A stretch of 64,000 nucleotides of DNA. Source: Planococcus circulans. Its GTDB lineage: Bacteria; Bacillota; Bacilli; Bacillales_A; Planococcaceae. Of the stretch, positions 55,143 to 63,523 are shown in pieces. The stretch is from the NCBI RefSeq assembly GCF_020023385.1, contig NZ_JAIQCL010000005.1, forward strand, positions 1 through 64,000, read 5' to 3'. Each line of letters starts with the position of its first letter. The first letter of the stretch is position 1. Below the pieces are notes generated by a model that did not search any database, had not been told where the DNA came from, and was given only the letters and a program-made list of their open reading frames with translations. The position numbers and the translations under genes are program-made.

Positions 55143-56069
55143 TCAATATTCCTCCCTGAAACGCTTCGAGACGTAGCCCGCAAGGATGTTCATGGCCATG
55201 GTGAAAAGGAAAAGCGTGAATCCCACCGCGTAAATGGAATAATAAATTGTTGTTCCGTATCCGGCGTCCCCTTTTGATACCTGCACAATATAAGCGGTCA
55301 TCGTCTGAATCGAGTCGGTAAAATCACCGTCGAATCGTGGTGTTGACCCGGCAGCAAGTGAAACGATCATGGTTTCACCGATCGCTCTGGATACTGCCAA
55401 AACGATTGATGCCACAATTCCTGAAAGCGCTGCTGGTATGGTGATCTTCCAAGCTACTTCAAACTTGGTTGATCCCATCGCCAATGCCCCTTCGCGAATG
55501 CTTTTTGGCACAGATGACATAGCGTCTTCCGATAATGAGGCAATCATGGGAATGATCATGATGCCCACGACAATTCCGGGAGATATCGCGTTGAAGATTT
55601 TGATTTCCGGATAGATTGCCTGAAGCACTGGTGTCACGAATGTCAATGCGAAGAATCCATAGACAATCGTCGGGACACCTGCCAATACCTCGAGCACAGG
55701 TTTTACAACACGGCGAACATTTTCGCTGGCGTATTCGCTCAAGTAAATTGCTGCTGATATCCCAATAGGCACTGCTACGATGATCGCAATTAAGGTCACT
55801 TTCAGCGTACCGATAATCAAGGGCCAAATGCCGAATTGTGCTTCGTTATTGGAAAACGGCAGCCAGGTAGTGCCAAAAATAAAATCAAAAATTGGAACAC
55901 GTGTAAAGAAGGTGATGGTTTCAAATATCAATGTCAAAACAATCCCGATGGATGTCAAAACTGAAACAGAAGCAATCAGGAAAAGAATGATTGGAATGAT
56001 CTTTTCGAGCACTTTCTTTTTTTTCTTGCCGTTCGACTTCGCGATCATTTCCTGTACAGATGGTCGCAT
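55143..56069 (-). CDS. pstC: Phosphate ABC transporter permease PstC
   Basis: Second permease subunit; six hydrophobic segments after a Lys-rich N-terminus (KSNGKKKKKVLEK). EAA loop SVPKSIREGALAMGSTKFEVAWKITIPAALSGI is complete. 308 aa from ATG 56069 behind GAAAGGGGATTCTAT. A hairpin lies between pstS and this gene and may lower its expression relative to the binding protein. Confidence 0.95.
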   Translation of the reverse strand: MRPSVQEMIAKSNGKKKKKVLEKIIPIILFLIASVSVLTSIGIVLTLIFETITFFTRVPIFDFIFGTTWLPFSNNEAQFGIWPLIIGTLKVTLIAIIVAVPIGISAAIYLSEYASENVRRVVKPVLEVLAGVPTIVYGFFALTFVTPVLQAIYPEIKIFNAISPGIVVGIMIIPMIASLSEDAMSSVPKSIREGALAMGSTKFEVAWKITIPAALSGIVASIVLAVSRAIGETMIVSLAAGSTPRFDGDFTDSIQTMTAYIVQVSKGDAGYGTTIYYSIYAVGFTLFLFTMAMNILAGYVSKRFREEY

Positions 56070-56094
56070 ATAGAATCCCCTTTCAACCGCAAAA

Positions 56095-56115
56095 GGTGAG
56101 CAGTGGCTGCTCACC
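56095..56115 (-). terminator. Hairpin between pstS and pstC, probable attenuator
   Basis: GGTGAGCAG and CTGCTCACC form a perfect 9-bp stem with a 3-base loop, followed on the minus strand by only four T residues. This suits partial termination or protection of the pstS message 3' end. Confidence 0.6.
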
Positions 56116-56144
56116 CTCAGACTAAACTAGACTGGTACGTATTT

Positions 56145-57116
56145 TTATTTCAAAGCTTCTAAAGCAGCTAGACCTTCGTCATACTTTTCCTGTGGCAAAG
56201 CAACATAACCGACAGCCTCTGCCATAGCGCCTGCATTTTCAAGCGTGTACTTCATGAAATCGTAGGCCGCTTCGTTTTCAGCCAATGCTTTGTTGCTTGC
56301 ATAAGTGAACAACGGGCGTGACAATGGTGAATATTCTCCTGATTCAATCGTTTCATTAGTTGGTTCAACCCCATCAATTGTCACGACTTTCAATGTATCC
56401 TGATTGGCAACGTAATACGCATAGCCGAAGAATCCAATGGCATTTGGATCTGATTGAATTCCTTGAACCAATGTATTGTCGTCTTCAGAAAGTGTTGCTG
56501 AGCTGACAAGATCCTCTTCTTCAAGAATAACTTCGTTAAAGTAATCGAACGTCCCTGAATCTGTTCCCGGTGCATAGAAAACCACTTCTTCATCTGGCCA
56601 TTCCGGATTAATGTCCGACCATTTTTTAGTGGAACCATCTTCTACCCAAAGTTTTTTCAGGTCTTCAACTGTCAAGTCTTCCACCCAGTCATTTTCCTGG
56701 CTGACGACCACTGACAAACCGTCGAAGGCCAATTGGAATTCAGTGTACTCGACACCCGCTTCTTCTAGGCTCGCAGCTTCTTCTTCTTTTATCGGACGTG
56801 AAGCGTTAGAGAAATCGGTTTCGCCTTGAATGAATTTTTCAAATCCGCCGCCTGTACCTGAAACACCCACGGTCACTCGGACATCTGGTTGCGCACCTGC
56901 ATATTCTTCCACTATGCCTTCCATGATCGGTGCCACGGTCGAAGAACCGTCGCCAGCTACAGTTCCTTCAACAGCTGCTTCTTCTCCAGCTGTATCAGAG
57001 CTGGTTTGTTCTGATTGTGTACCGGTATCACCAGACTCTTCTGTACTGCCGCATGCACCCAGAATTAAAGCCGATCCAAGAATTGTTGAAGCCATCGCGA
57101 ATTTCCAGTTTCTCAT
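56145..57116 (-). CDS. pstS: Phosphate-binding lipoprotein PstS
   Basis: Captures phosphate outside the membrane for PstCAB. Lipoprotein signal MRNWKFAMASTILGSALILGAC with lipobox LGAC (Cys22), an acidic Ser/Thr linker, then the PBP-like domain with GDGSSTVAPIMEGI, VGVSGTGGGFEKFIQGETDFSNASR and APGTDSGTFDYF, which hold phosphate-contacting Ser/Thr/Asp. 323 aa. First gene of the operon; a strong Pho box lies upstream. Confidence 0.95.
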   Translation of the reverse strand: MRNWKFAMASTILGSALILGACGSTEESGDTGTQSEQTSSDTAGEEAAVEGTVAGDGSSTVAPIMEGIVEEYAGAQPDVRVTVGVSGTGGGFEKFIQGETDFSNASRPIKEEEAASLEEAGVEYTEFQLAFDGLSVVVSQENDWVEDLTVEDLKKLWVEDGSTKKWSDINPEWPDEEVVFYAPGTDSGTFDYFNEVILEEEDLVSSATLSEDDNTLVQGIQSDPNAIGFFGYAYYVANQDTLKVVTIDGVEPTNETIESGEYSPLSRPLFTYASNKALAENEAAYDFMKYTLENAGAMAEAVGYVALPQEKYDEGLAALEALK

Positions 57117-57158
57117 TGAGTTGTTTCCCCCTATTGATTATGTTTGTTTACATTCTCC

Positions 57159-57212
57159 ACTATAAACAGCATTTGTTGAGGACATATAAAGGCTATGTTA
57201 AGAAATTGTAAA
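57159..57212 (-). promoter_or_regulatory. Pho box and -10 of the pst operon
   Basis: On the minus strand four hexamers TTTACA, TTAACA, TTTATA and TCAACA are each separated by exactly 5 bases (57174-57212, 11-bp period), the arrangement bound by PhoP dimers. TATAGT (57159-57164) follows after 9 bases as -10, with the box in place of a -35. Confidence 0.9.
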
Positions 57213-57229
57213 TTGATTTTTTCTCAATA

Positions 57230-57274
57230 AAAAACCAGGGAAGTTCTCATTCAAGAGAACTTCCCTGGTTTTTG
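57230..57274 (-). terminator. Intrinsic terminator after the PBP gene
   Basis: AACCAGGGAAGTTCTC and GAGAACTTCCCTGGTT form a 16-bp perfect stem; T residues follow on the minus strand. Confidence 0.95.
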
Positions 57275-57276
57275 CT

Positions 57277-59454
57277 TTACTCGCCTTCCACTATAACTGA
57301 ATCGCTGTAAGGCGGTTTAATTAGATTAGAGGCGGATCCTGCTTCTTTATTTTTTAGTTCAAAGTATTTATCAGCCGCTGCGCGGGCGATTTCATTGTTG
57401 GCTTTTGGCACATTCTTCGGATCGGTCGTGACAAACGGAATCACTACTGCATAGGCGATTTCCGGATTTTCAAATGGTGCGTAGCCGACGTGCGCAATAT
57501 TGATGGCATAGGCTCCGTTCATTTCATGATCCTTTTCATAGAACCACACTTCGGCTGTTCCGGTTTTCCCGGCTGCCGTATAAGGTGCATCAGCGAACTG
57601 GGCTCGAGCCGAGCCGGAACTTCCTATATACACATTGCGCATACCGGTTTGAACCTGATCGATTTCTTCCTGCGTATTATTGATGCGATTCAAGATTTTA
57701 GGTTCAATAATGGTTTCGATCGGCCCCAGTGTTTCACCGTCTCTGGAAGCTTTGCGGATTTCTTTGACAACATGCGGCTCCATCCGGAATCCATCATTGG
57801 CGATGGTTGAAATATACTGCGCCAATTGCAGCGGTGTATACGTGTCGAACTGCCCAATGGCTAAATCGAGAAGTTTAGGGCCAGGAGAAGTTCCACCAAT
57901 AAAACCTGGCGCTTCATTCGGCAGATCAATGCCCGTTTTTACGCCAAGTCCAAATTGTGCGAATGAATTCCGCATGACTTCGAAGCTTTTTGGATCCACA
58001 TACAAACCTCGATTATATTGATATTCGGCTTCTGCAATCTTCAGCGCAATTTTAAACATATAGACGTTGGAAGAACGCTCGATGGCCATCAGATCCGTCA
58101 TGGGAATGCGGTTGAACAACTGCGTATTGAAAATGGAGTTCTTTTGAGGTGTACTCGCAAATTTCAGCGGTTCATCAATCTGGACTTCATTCAAATCAAC
58201 TACATCCTGCGAATAACCGGTCAATAGCGTCGCACCTTTGACGGTCGATCCCATTTCATGAGCGGCTGTAAAACTGCCGAACGCGTAATCGTTGATAACC
58301 TGCTTGCCGTTTTCATCTTTCCCGAGACGCTTTCCTACCATTGAAAGGACTTCTCCAGTCTGCGGATTCATCATCACCAAGTAAGCATCTTTCACCAATT
58401 TAGAACTCGGACCTGCTTTCAACTGGAGCAATTTATCTTCGACAATTTTTTCAAGTTCGCTCTGCAATTCGCTGTCGATAGAAAGAACGAGGTCTTTACC
58501 CGCTTCCCCTTCATCTACAGGGAGTGTTTCGATGACGCTTCCTCGACCATCTGTGATATTTTTGACGACCGACTTTTGCCCCTGCAGCACGTCTTCATAC
58601 TGCTGTTCCAAAAAGCTGATGCCGACGCGGTCGTTGCGCGAGTAATCGCGTGCCAGGTAATAATCCAGTTTATTGGCAGGAATTCCGGTTTCTGGCGTCG
58701 TCGTGCTCCCAAGTATCGTCAAATCAGTTGATTTGACGCGTTTCCAATCCGTGACGGTATTGACGCCCTTGAGTTTTGGGTCAGTCAGCCGCTCCGAGAC
58801 ACGCGCAAACTCTTCATCTGTGACGCCCTCATTTTTGATCATTTGGGGAGCCAGTGCATAGCCGGAAGTCATTTCCCGATAGATGGCAAGAATCTCCAAG
58901 TCTTCAGCAGTTAAACTCGCCAGTTCTTCGTCAGTGATCTTGTCTCTGACTAAGGAATCCAGCTTACGCTGCTTTTCCTTTTCGGTGATGTCTTCAGCGG
59001 CGATTGCCGCTTTTTCTTCATCCGTGACTTTTTTGTTGGCATTTTCGGTGTTCAATTGTATATAAAAATCCTGTTTATCCCGGAGTGTCACTTTGTCATC
59101 GTCTTTTTCGATCAAATTCGCCAATTCTTTTGCCACAATCAGCATTTCTTCTCTTTTGGTCGTTTGCATCGCTGTATAAGTGATCGCATTGACCGGTGTG
59201 TTGTCGACTTGAATCCGCCCTTCGCTATCAAAGATGCGGCCTCTTGGCACGCTGGTGTTGACAGGGACTTCTTCAGTCCTCGCTATTGCACGTGCGTAGT
59301 CTTCTCCTTTAACGATCTGGAGAAACCCTAACCGGAGGATCAGTACGGAAAACAACAAGAAAATGGTGAAAAAGAGGATATTCATCCGAAAGACGGTATT
59401 GGACTGCAGTTTCACTCTCGCATGGGATACGCGTCTTTTTTGAGGCGGTTTCAT
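57277..59454 (-). CDS. pbpA: Class B penicillin-binding protein (PbpA/PBP2 type)
   Basis: Monofunctional transpeptidase of cell-wall elongation, anchored by one N-terminal helix (about residues 22-44). Dimerisation domain with VPRGRIFDSEGR, a long insertion rich in charged residues (about 100-250), and the transpeptidase domain with SxxK as GSTVKG, SxN as SSN in ERSSNVYM, and KTG as AGKTGTAEVW. 725 aa from ATG 59454; upstream frame excluded. In B. subtilis pbpA is also next to pst and sodA. In a coccoid or short-rod host its role in shape would be worth noting. Confidence 0.92.
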   Translation of the reverse strand: MKPPQKRRVSHARVKLQSNTVFRMNILFFTIFLLFSVLILRLGFLQIVKGEDYARAIARTEEVPVNTSVPRGRIFDSEGRIQVDNTPVNAITYTAMQTTKREEMLIVAKELANLIEKDDDKVTLRDKQDFYIQLNTENANKKVTDEEKAAIAAEDITEKEKQRKLDSLVRDKITDEELASLTAEDLEILAIYREMTSGYALAPQMIKNEGVTDEEFARVSERLTDPKLKGVNTVTDWKRVKSTDLTILGSTTTPETGIPANKLDYYLARDYSRNDRVGISFLEQQYEDVLQGQKSVVKNITDGRGSVIETLPVDEGEAGKDLVLSIDSELQSELEKIVEDKLLQLKAGPSSKLVKDAYLVMMNPQTGEVLSMVGKRLGKDENGKQVINDYAFGSFTAAHEMGSTVKGATLLTGYSQDVVDLNEVQIDEPLKFASTPQKNSIFNTQLFNRIPMTDLMAIERSSNVYMFKIALKIAEAEYQYNRGLYVDPKSFEVMRNSFAQFGLGVKTGIDLPNEAPGFIGGTSPGPKLLDLAIGQFDTYTPLQLAQYISTIANDGFRMEPHVVKEIRKASRDGETLGPIETIIEPKILNRINNTQEEIDQVQTGMRNVYIGSSGSARAQFADAPYTAAGKTGTAEVWFYEKDHEMNGAYAINIAHVGYAPFENPEIAYAVVIPFVTTDPKNVPKANNEIARAAADKYFELKNKEAGSASNLIKPPYSDSVIVEGE

Positions 59455-59505
59455 GAGGCGTTTGCTCCTTTCGCAAAAATATCCACTTCTCAGTATATCA
59501 TCACA

Positions 59506-59550
59506 CAAAAAAAAGCACACACTTTTTCAGACGAAAAAGTGTGTGCAAAG
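59506..59550 (-). terminator. Intrinsic terminator after sodA
   Basis: GCACACACTTTTTC and GAAAAAGTGTGTGC form a perfect 14-bp stem with a short AGAC loop, with T residues after it on the minus strand. Confidence 0.95.
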
Positions 59551-59566
59551 TTTCAATTAGTGACAA

Positions 59567-60175
59567 TTATTTCGATGTTTCGTAACGGTTGGATACTTCT
59601 TCCCAATTCACTACGTTCCAGAATGCATTGATGTAATCCGGACGTTTGTTTTGGTACTTCAAGTAGTAAGCATGCTCCCAAACATCAAGGCCAAGCAATG
59701 GCGTTTTGCCTTCCATCAATGGTGAATCCTGGTTAGGAGTTGACGTTACTTCCAATTCGCCGTTAGAAAGAACAAGCCAAGCCCAGCCTGAACCGAAGCG
59801 AGTTTTGCCGGCAGCTGCGAATTTTTCTTTAAATTCGTCAAAGCTTCCGAATTTGCTGTTGATTGCTTCGCCAAGAGCGCCAGTCGGGTTGCCGCCGCCG
59901 TTTGGAGACAATAGCTTCCAGAATAACGAGTGGTTGGCATGTCCGCCGCCGTTGTTGCGAACTGCAGTACGAATTGATTCAGGTACTGCGTTCAAATCAG
60001 AAATCAATTCTTCCACAGATTTTGAAGCTAGATCTTCGTGGCCTTCTAAAGCCGCATTTACGTTCGTAATGTACGTGTTGTGGTGTTTTGTGTGGTGAAT
60101 GTTCATTGTTTCTTTGTCGATGTGCGGTTCAAGTGCGTCGTACGCGTAAGGTAATTCCGGTAATTCATATGCCAT
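59567..60175 (-). CDS. sodA: Superoxide dismutase, Mn/Fe type
   Basis: Dismutates superoxide in the cytoplasm. Metal ligands are all present: His27 in [11 protein letters not shown], the second His in GHANHSLFW, and the Asp and His of [16 protein letters not shown]. 202 aa, normal for the family. Sequence alone favours Mn ([13 protein letters not shown] and neighbouring Gly-rich loop) but does not prove it. RBS CAAGGAGGAATTTTATC; own terminator. Confidence 0.96.
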   Translation of the reverse strand: MAYELPELPYAYDALEPHIDKETMNIHHTKHHNTYITNVNAALEGHEDLASKSVEELISDLNAVPESIRTAVRNNGGGHANHSLFWKLLSPNGGGNPTGALGEAINSKFGSFDEFKEKFAAAGKTRFGSGWAWLVLSNGELEVTSTPNQDSPLMEGKTPLLGLDVWEHAYYLKYQNKRPDYINAFWNVVNWEEVSNRYETSK

Positions 60176-60321
60176 GATAAAATTCCTCCTTGAGTCTATT
60201 GGTCTACTCTCTTAGCCTATCAAAATTTTCTGACCTACACAAACATAATGCACGGCAAATCCTTTTATTCAGACCTTTGACTGATTTAACCTGATTTAGC
60301 AGTCTGTGGGATTGGACCGGT

Positions 60322-60801
60322 TCAAATGGTGAAAAAGAAAATAACGACCATGACTACCTGAATGATTCCTTTGGTGAAGACGGACGTGATGAATCCGACG
60401 ACAGAGCCGATTCCGGAAAGAAACGACTTTTTCAAAGAAGATTTATTGAACAGGATTTCTGCAATGATGGCGCCGACAAATGGACCGATCAGGATGCCGA
60501 TGATGGGGATGACAAAAGGTCCGATGATCAAGCCGATTGTACTGCCCCATAAGCCGGCTCTGGAACCGCCGAACTTTTTGACGCCAAAGGCATTGGCGAT
60601 GGCATCCGCTCCGAACAGCAGAATGACGAACAGGCTTTGGATCGCCCAGAACCACCAGGGCAGATCGCTGAAGCTGAAAAACAGCCCATACATGACAAAG
60701 CCGCCGAAAATGAACAGCACTGCCGGTATGATCGGGTAAACCAAACCGATAAAACCGATTACGAAACAAAGCAGGATGACAATCCAGCCGATTACCTCCA
60801 T
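60322..60801 (-). CDS. DUF456 family membrane protein (YqgC)
   Basis: A 159-residue membrane protein with about five hydrophobic segments and the glycine-rich DUF456 repeats (GLIYPIIP-type start, here GLVYPIIPA, then FGGSRAGLWGSTIGLIIGPFVIPIIG and GPFVGAIIAEI). Function unknown. ATG 60801 follows AGGGAGGAATACAAG; the longer upstream frame crosses non-coding sequence. Conserved neighbour of sodA in Bacillus. Confidence 0.88.
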   Translation of the reverse strand: MEVIGWIVILLCFVIGFIGLVYPIIPAVLFIFGGFVMYGLFFSFSDLPWWFWAIQSLFVILLFGADAIANAFGVKKFGGSRAGLWGSTIGLIIGPFVIPIIGILIGPFVGAIIAEILFNKSSLKKSFLSGIGSVVGFITSVFTKGIIQVVMVVIFFFTI

Positions 60802-60911
60802 CTTGTATTCCTCCCTATAAAAAAGCTCTCTTCCATCGTGCCCTACATTTTTTAAAATGTAAAGCGTGATGAAAAAGAGCTTTTTGTGTTTTTTGTTATT
60901 GCTTTGTGCTT

Positions 60912-61020
60912 GAAGCGCCCAGATTCTAGTGTCATAAGCCAACCCAGCTGCGTGGCAAAAAACGCCACACTGCTGGTCTGTCTTATGCCCGTCGAATCTA
61001 CACGGGCGCTTCCGCTTTTC
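60912..61020 (-). repeat. Interspersed hairpin repeat, locus R4 (single unit)
   Basis: On the minus strand the unit begins GAAAAGCGGAAGCGCCC at 61020 and closes with GAATCTGGGCGCTTC near 60912; the ends pair (GAAGCGCCC/GGGCGCTTC and GATTC/GAATC). The inner arms GGCATAAGACAG and TTGGCTTATG, and GTGGCG/CCACGC, make a long hairpin. It begins 3 bases after the stop codon of the Na/Pi cotransporter gene. Bases 60981-61021 are identical to 1-41. Confidence 0.85.
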
Positions 61021-61023
61021 TAA

Positions 61024-62655
61024 TTAAGCTCTGTTACCCAAGATCGCTTCTGCGATATTTACTGCGTGGTCACCGATGCGTTCCAGGTTGCTGACGATGT
61101 CGACAAAGACGATTCCAGCTTGTGCTGTACATGCGCCTTCGTTCAAGCGCAGGATGTGCTTTTTACGGAATTTGCGCTCCATTTTGTCGATCAGGTCTTC
61201 CTGTTCGGCCACTTCACGAGCCAGCTCATGGCTGGTCGTATTTAATGCATTCAATGCTTTTTGGACCGTTGCAATAGTCAATGTAAACATTTCCGTTAAA
61301 TCTTCCATTGCATCTTCGGTGATTTTCACTTTGTTGTTTTCCTGATAATCGACCAATTCAATGATGTTTTCAAAATGGTCTCCGATCCGTTCAATATCCC
61401 GGACGGTTTCCATCAACATCGTATGGCGAGTGGAATCAGCTGCTGAAATGGATTCAGCTGAAATGAGCACCAGGTAATCTGTGATTTTGCTGTCGAGATT
61501 ATTGATGGCATCCTCCAGCTGATAACCCATTTCCGCGTTCTTTTTGCTTTTGGTCATCAAATAGGAATAAGTTTCCTGCAATCCTTGGACTGAATACTCG
61601 CCCATGCGCAGGATTTCTTCTTTTGCCTGTCCAAGTGCAATTGATGGTGATTGTTCGATGAAATGGATATCGAGATGTTTTGGTTTAAATTCAACCAATA
61701 CTTCTTCACCCGGGATGGCTTTTGTGACCAAATATGCCCAGGCACCTATTAATGGAAATTGAATAATTGTATTCGCTACGTTAAAGGATCCGTGGGCAAA
61801 GGCAATCTGCATTTTCGGTTCTAATGCCAGTACTCCGGATATCCATTCTACGTAAGCGGTAAATGGAATCAGTAAAATCAAGAAAATGACCGAACCGACG
61901 ATATTGAACAGCACGTGCACTGCTGCAGCACGGCGCGCCGCGATTGACGTCCCTAACGCTGCAAGGACGGCTGTAATGGTCGTTCCGATGTTATCTCCGA
62001 ACAGAACCGGCAAGGAAGCTGCAAGCGTCAGGATGTTCTCATCGTAAAGCCCTTGCAGAATTGCGACTGTACCACTGGAGCTCTGAACAATCAGCGTAAA
62101 TACTGTACCGACGACAACACCAAGAATCGGGAATTCACTTAGACTGATCGTCATATCGATGAAGGCCGGCAATTCACGAAGCGGCTTCATGCCCCCGCTC
62201 ATTAGTTCCATACCGTAGAAAAGTCCACCAAAACCGAAAATGACCTGTCCGATGTTTTGAATCTGATTTTTCTTTAAGAAGAAAATCATTGCGGCTCCGA
62301 CTGCCATGATCGGTAAAGCGTAAGCTCCGACATCCAGCCCGATGATGAAGGCTGTGACAGTAGTACCGATATTCGCACCCATGATGACACCAATTGCCTG
62401 TCTCAATGTCATAAACCCGGCACTAACCAATCCAACAACGATTACGGTCGTACCTGAACTTGATTGAATTAAGATGGTTACGATTATCCCGACCAGGACA
62501 CCCATGAATGGATTTGTCGTAAAGCGGTCCAGGATGTCGCGAAGTTTATCGCCTGCTGCTTTCTGCAAAGCATCACCCATAAACTTAATCGAAAATAGGA
62601 AAATCCCTAATCCGCCAAAAAAGGAAAAGAGGATTTCTTGCCAGTTCATTTCCAC
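61024..62655 (-). CDS. Na/Pi cotransporter family protein with C-terminal PhoU-like domain
   Basis: Sodium-phosphate symporter of the NptA/YjbB type. Two homologous membrane repeats, each with the QSSS signature: TILIQSSSGTTVIVVGL (about residues 60-75) and TLIVQSSSGTVAIL (about 185-200), then a cytoplasmic PhoU-like domain (about 345-540) with IERIGDHFENIIEL and LERIGDHAVNIAE. 543 aa. With the Pst system it gives two routes for phosphate in this window. A promoter-like TTTACA-18-CATAAT is upstream. Confidence 0.92.
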   Translation of the reverse strand: MEMNWQEILFSFFGGLGIFLFSIKFMGDALQKAAGDKLRDILDRFTTNPFMGVLVGIIVTILIQSSSGTTVIVVGLVSAGFMTLRQAIGVIMGANIGTTVTAFIIGLDVGAYALPIMAVGAAMIFFLKKNQIQNIGQVIFGFGGLFYGMELMSGGMKPLRELPAFIDMTISLSEFPILGVVVGTVFTLIVQSSSGTVAILQGLYDENILTLAASLPVLFGDNIGTTITAVLAALGTSIAARRAAAVHVLFNIVGSVIFLILLIPFTAYVEWISGVLALEPKMQIAFAHGSFNVANTIIQFPLIGAWAYLVTKAIPGEEVLVEFKPKHLDIHFIEQSPSIALGQAKEEILRMGEYSVQGLQETYSYLMTKSKKNAEMGYQLEDAINNLDSKITDYLVLISAESISAADSTRHTMLMETVRDIERIGDHFENIIELVDYQENNKVKITEDAMEDLTEMFTLTIATVQKALNALNTTSHELAREVAEQEDLIDKMERKFRKKHILRLNEGACTAQAGIVFVDIVSNLERIGDHAVNIAEAILGNRA

Positions 62656-62697
62656 GATACTTATTCAACTCCTAAATTTCATATTCACACCTAACCT

Positions 62698-62727
62698 ATT
62701 ATGAATAGTTTACTTAGAATTTGTAAA
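62698..62727 (-). promoter_or_regulatory. Promoter of the Na/Pi cotransporter gene
   Basis: On the minus strand TTTACA (62722-62727), 18 bases, CATAAT (62698-62703), about 45 bases upstream of the start. Confidence 0.6.
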
Positions 62728-62731
62728 CACC

Positions 62732-62759
62732 TTTATTTAAAATTTACATTCCCGTAACA
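62732..62759 (+). promoter_or_regulatory. Weak Pho-box-like repeats
   Basis: TTTATT, TTTACA and GTAACA begin at 62732, 62743 and 62754, an 11-bp period with 5-base spacers as in the pst Pho box, but only three units and with weaker matches. They lie between the divergent cotransporter and DUF1189 genes. Confidence 0.3.
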
Positions 62760-62822
62760 AAGCAGGATTTTTTTCTTCTTCCGACATGGTACGATTATTA
62801 TATAGATGAAAGGAAGATGATC

Positions 62823-63347
62823 GTGAATATATATCAATTATTCAAAGCGAGTTTGATGGAACCTAAAAGACAGGCAGCCGTCCGTATTATGACCATCGGC
62901 AAAATTATGCAGTTTATTTTTGTTTTTGTGGCTCTTTTGACAGTCGCCTCTTTTGTTGAATGGACCCTCGGTTTAGGTGATACGACCAGCAGTATAGACG
63001 GCCTCATTGAATTTGTGGAGGATATTGAATGGCTGCTTTACCCCTTTGCTTTGATTTTTTTATTTGTTTCCACTACTCTTTATCATTTCATCAAGATCAG
63101 TTTGTTCGCGCTGATTGGCTTGTGGATATTAAACGCCAGAAAACGCCGCGGTGAATACCGACACTTATGGAGAACGGCCGCTCTCAGTGTCACAGTTCCG
63201 ACATTGCTGGCATTTATTTTAAGCTTTTTTGATTTCGGCTTGGGCGTTTCACTTGCCACCAGCCTGCTGACCATCCTGTATTTGTATTTGGCTGTCGGTT
63301 ATTATCCAAAAAAACCACCGATGCAAAAGACACAAACAGTACGTTAA
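62823..63347 (+). CDS. DUF1189 family membrane protein (YqgB)
   Basis: A 174-residue membrane protein with hydrophobic segments at about residues 25-50, 72-100 and 118-160 and the DUF1189 pattern at its N-terminus (NIYQLFKASLMEPK). Function unknown. GTG 62823 has the better distance from AAAGGAAG; ATG 62817 two codons upstream overlaps the ribosome site. Plus-strand gene divergent from the cotransporter. Confidence 0.8.
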   Translation: MNIYQLFKASLMEPKRQAAVRIMTIGKIMQFIFVFVALLTVASFVEWTLGLGDTTSSIDGLIEFVEDIEWLLYPFALIFLFVSTTLYHFIKISLFALIGLWILNARKRRGEYRHLWRTAALSVTVPTLLAFILSFFDFGLGVSLATSLLTILYLYLAVGYYPKKPPMQKTQTVR

Positions 63348-63383
63348 ATTATTGTAAAGAACGGTGATAATCAGCCGTCTTTC

Positions 63384-63413
63384 TTGTCTTTTTGAGCGCT
63401 ACACTGCTAAAAT
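63384..63413 (+). promoter_or_regulatory. Candidate ispG promoter
   Basis: TTGTCT (63384-63389), 18 bases, TAAAAT (63408-63413), about 110 bases before the ispG start. The rest of the 63348-63523 interval contains no gene that I can support. Confidence 0.4.
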
Positions 63414-63523
63414 GGCTATAGGTAACGGAATAGAGCCGACAACTTTTGGGAAATCCGACAGTTGCTGGACAAAGATATGTGAGCCGATAGAACAGGCCAC
63501 CATCAAAAAGGAGAGATTTTTTC

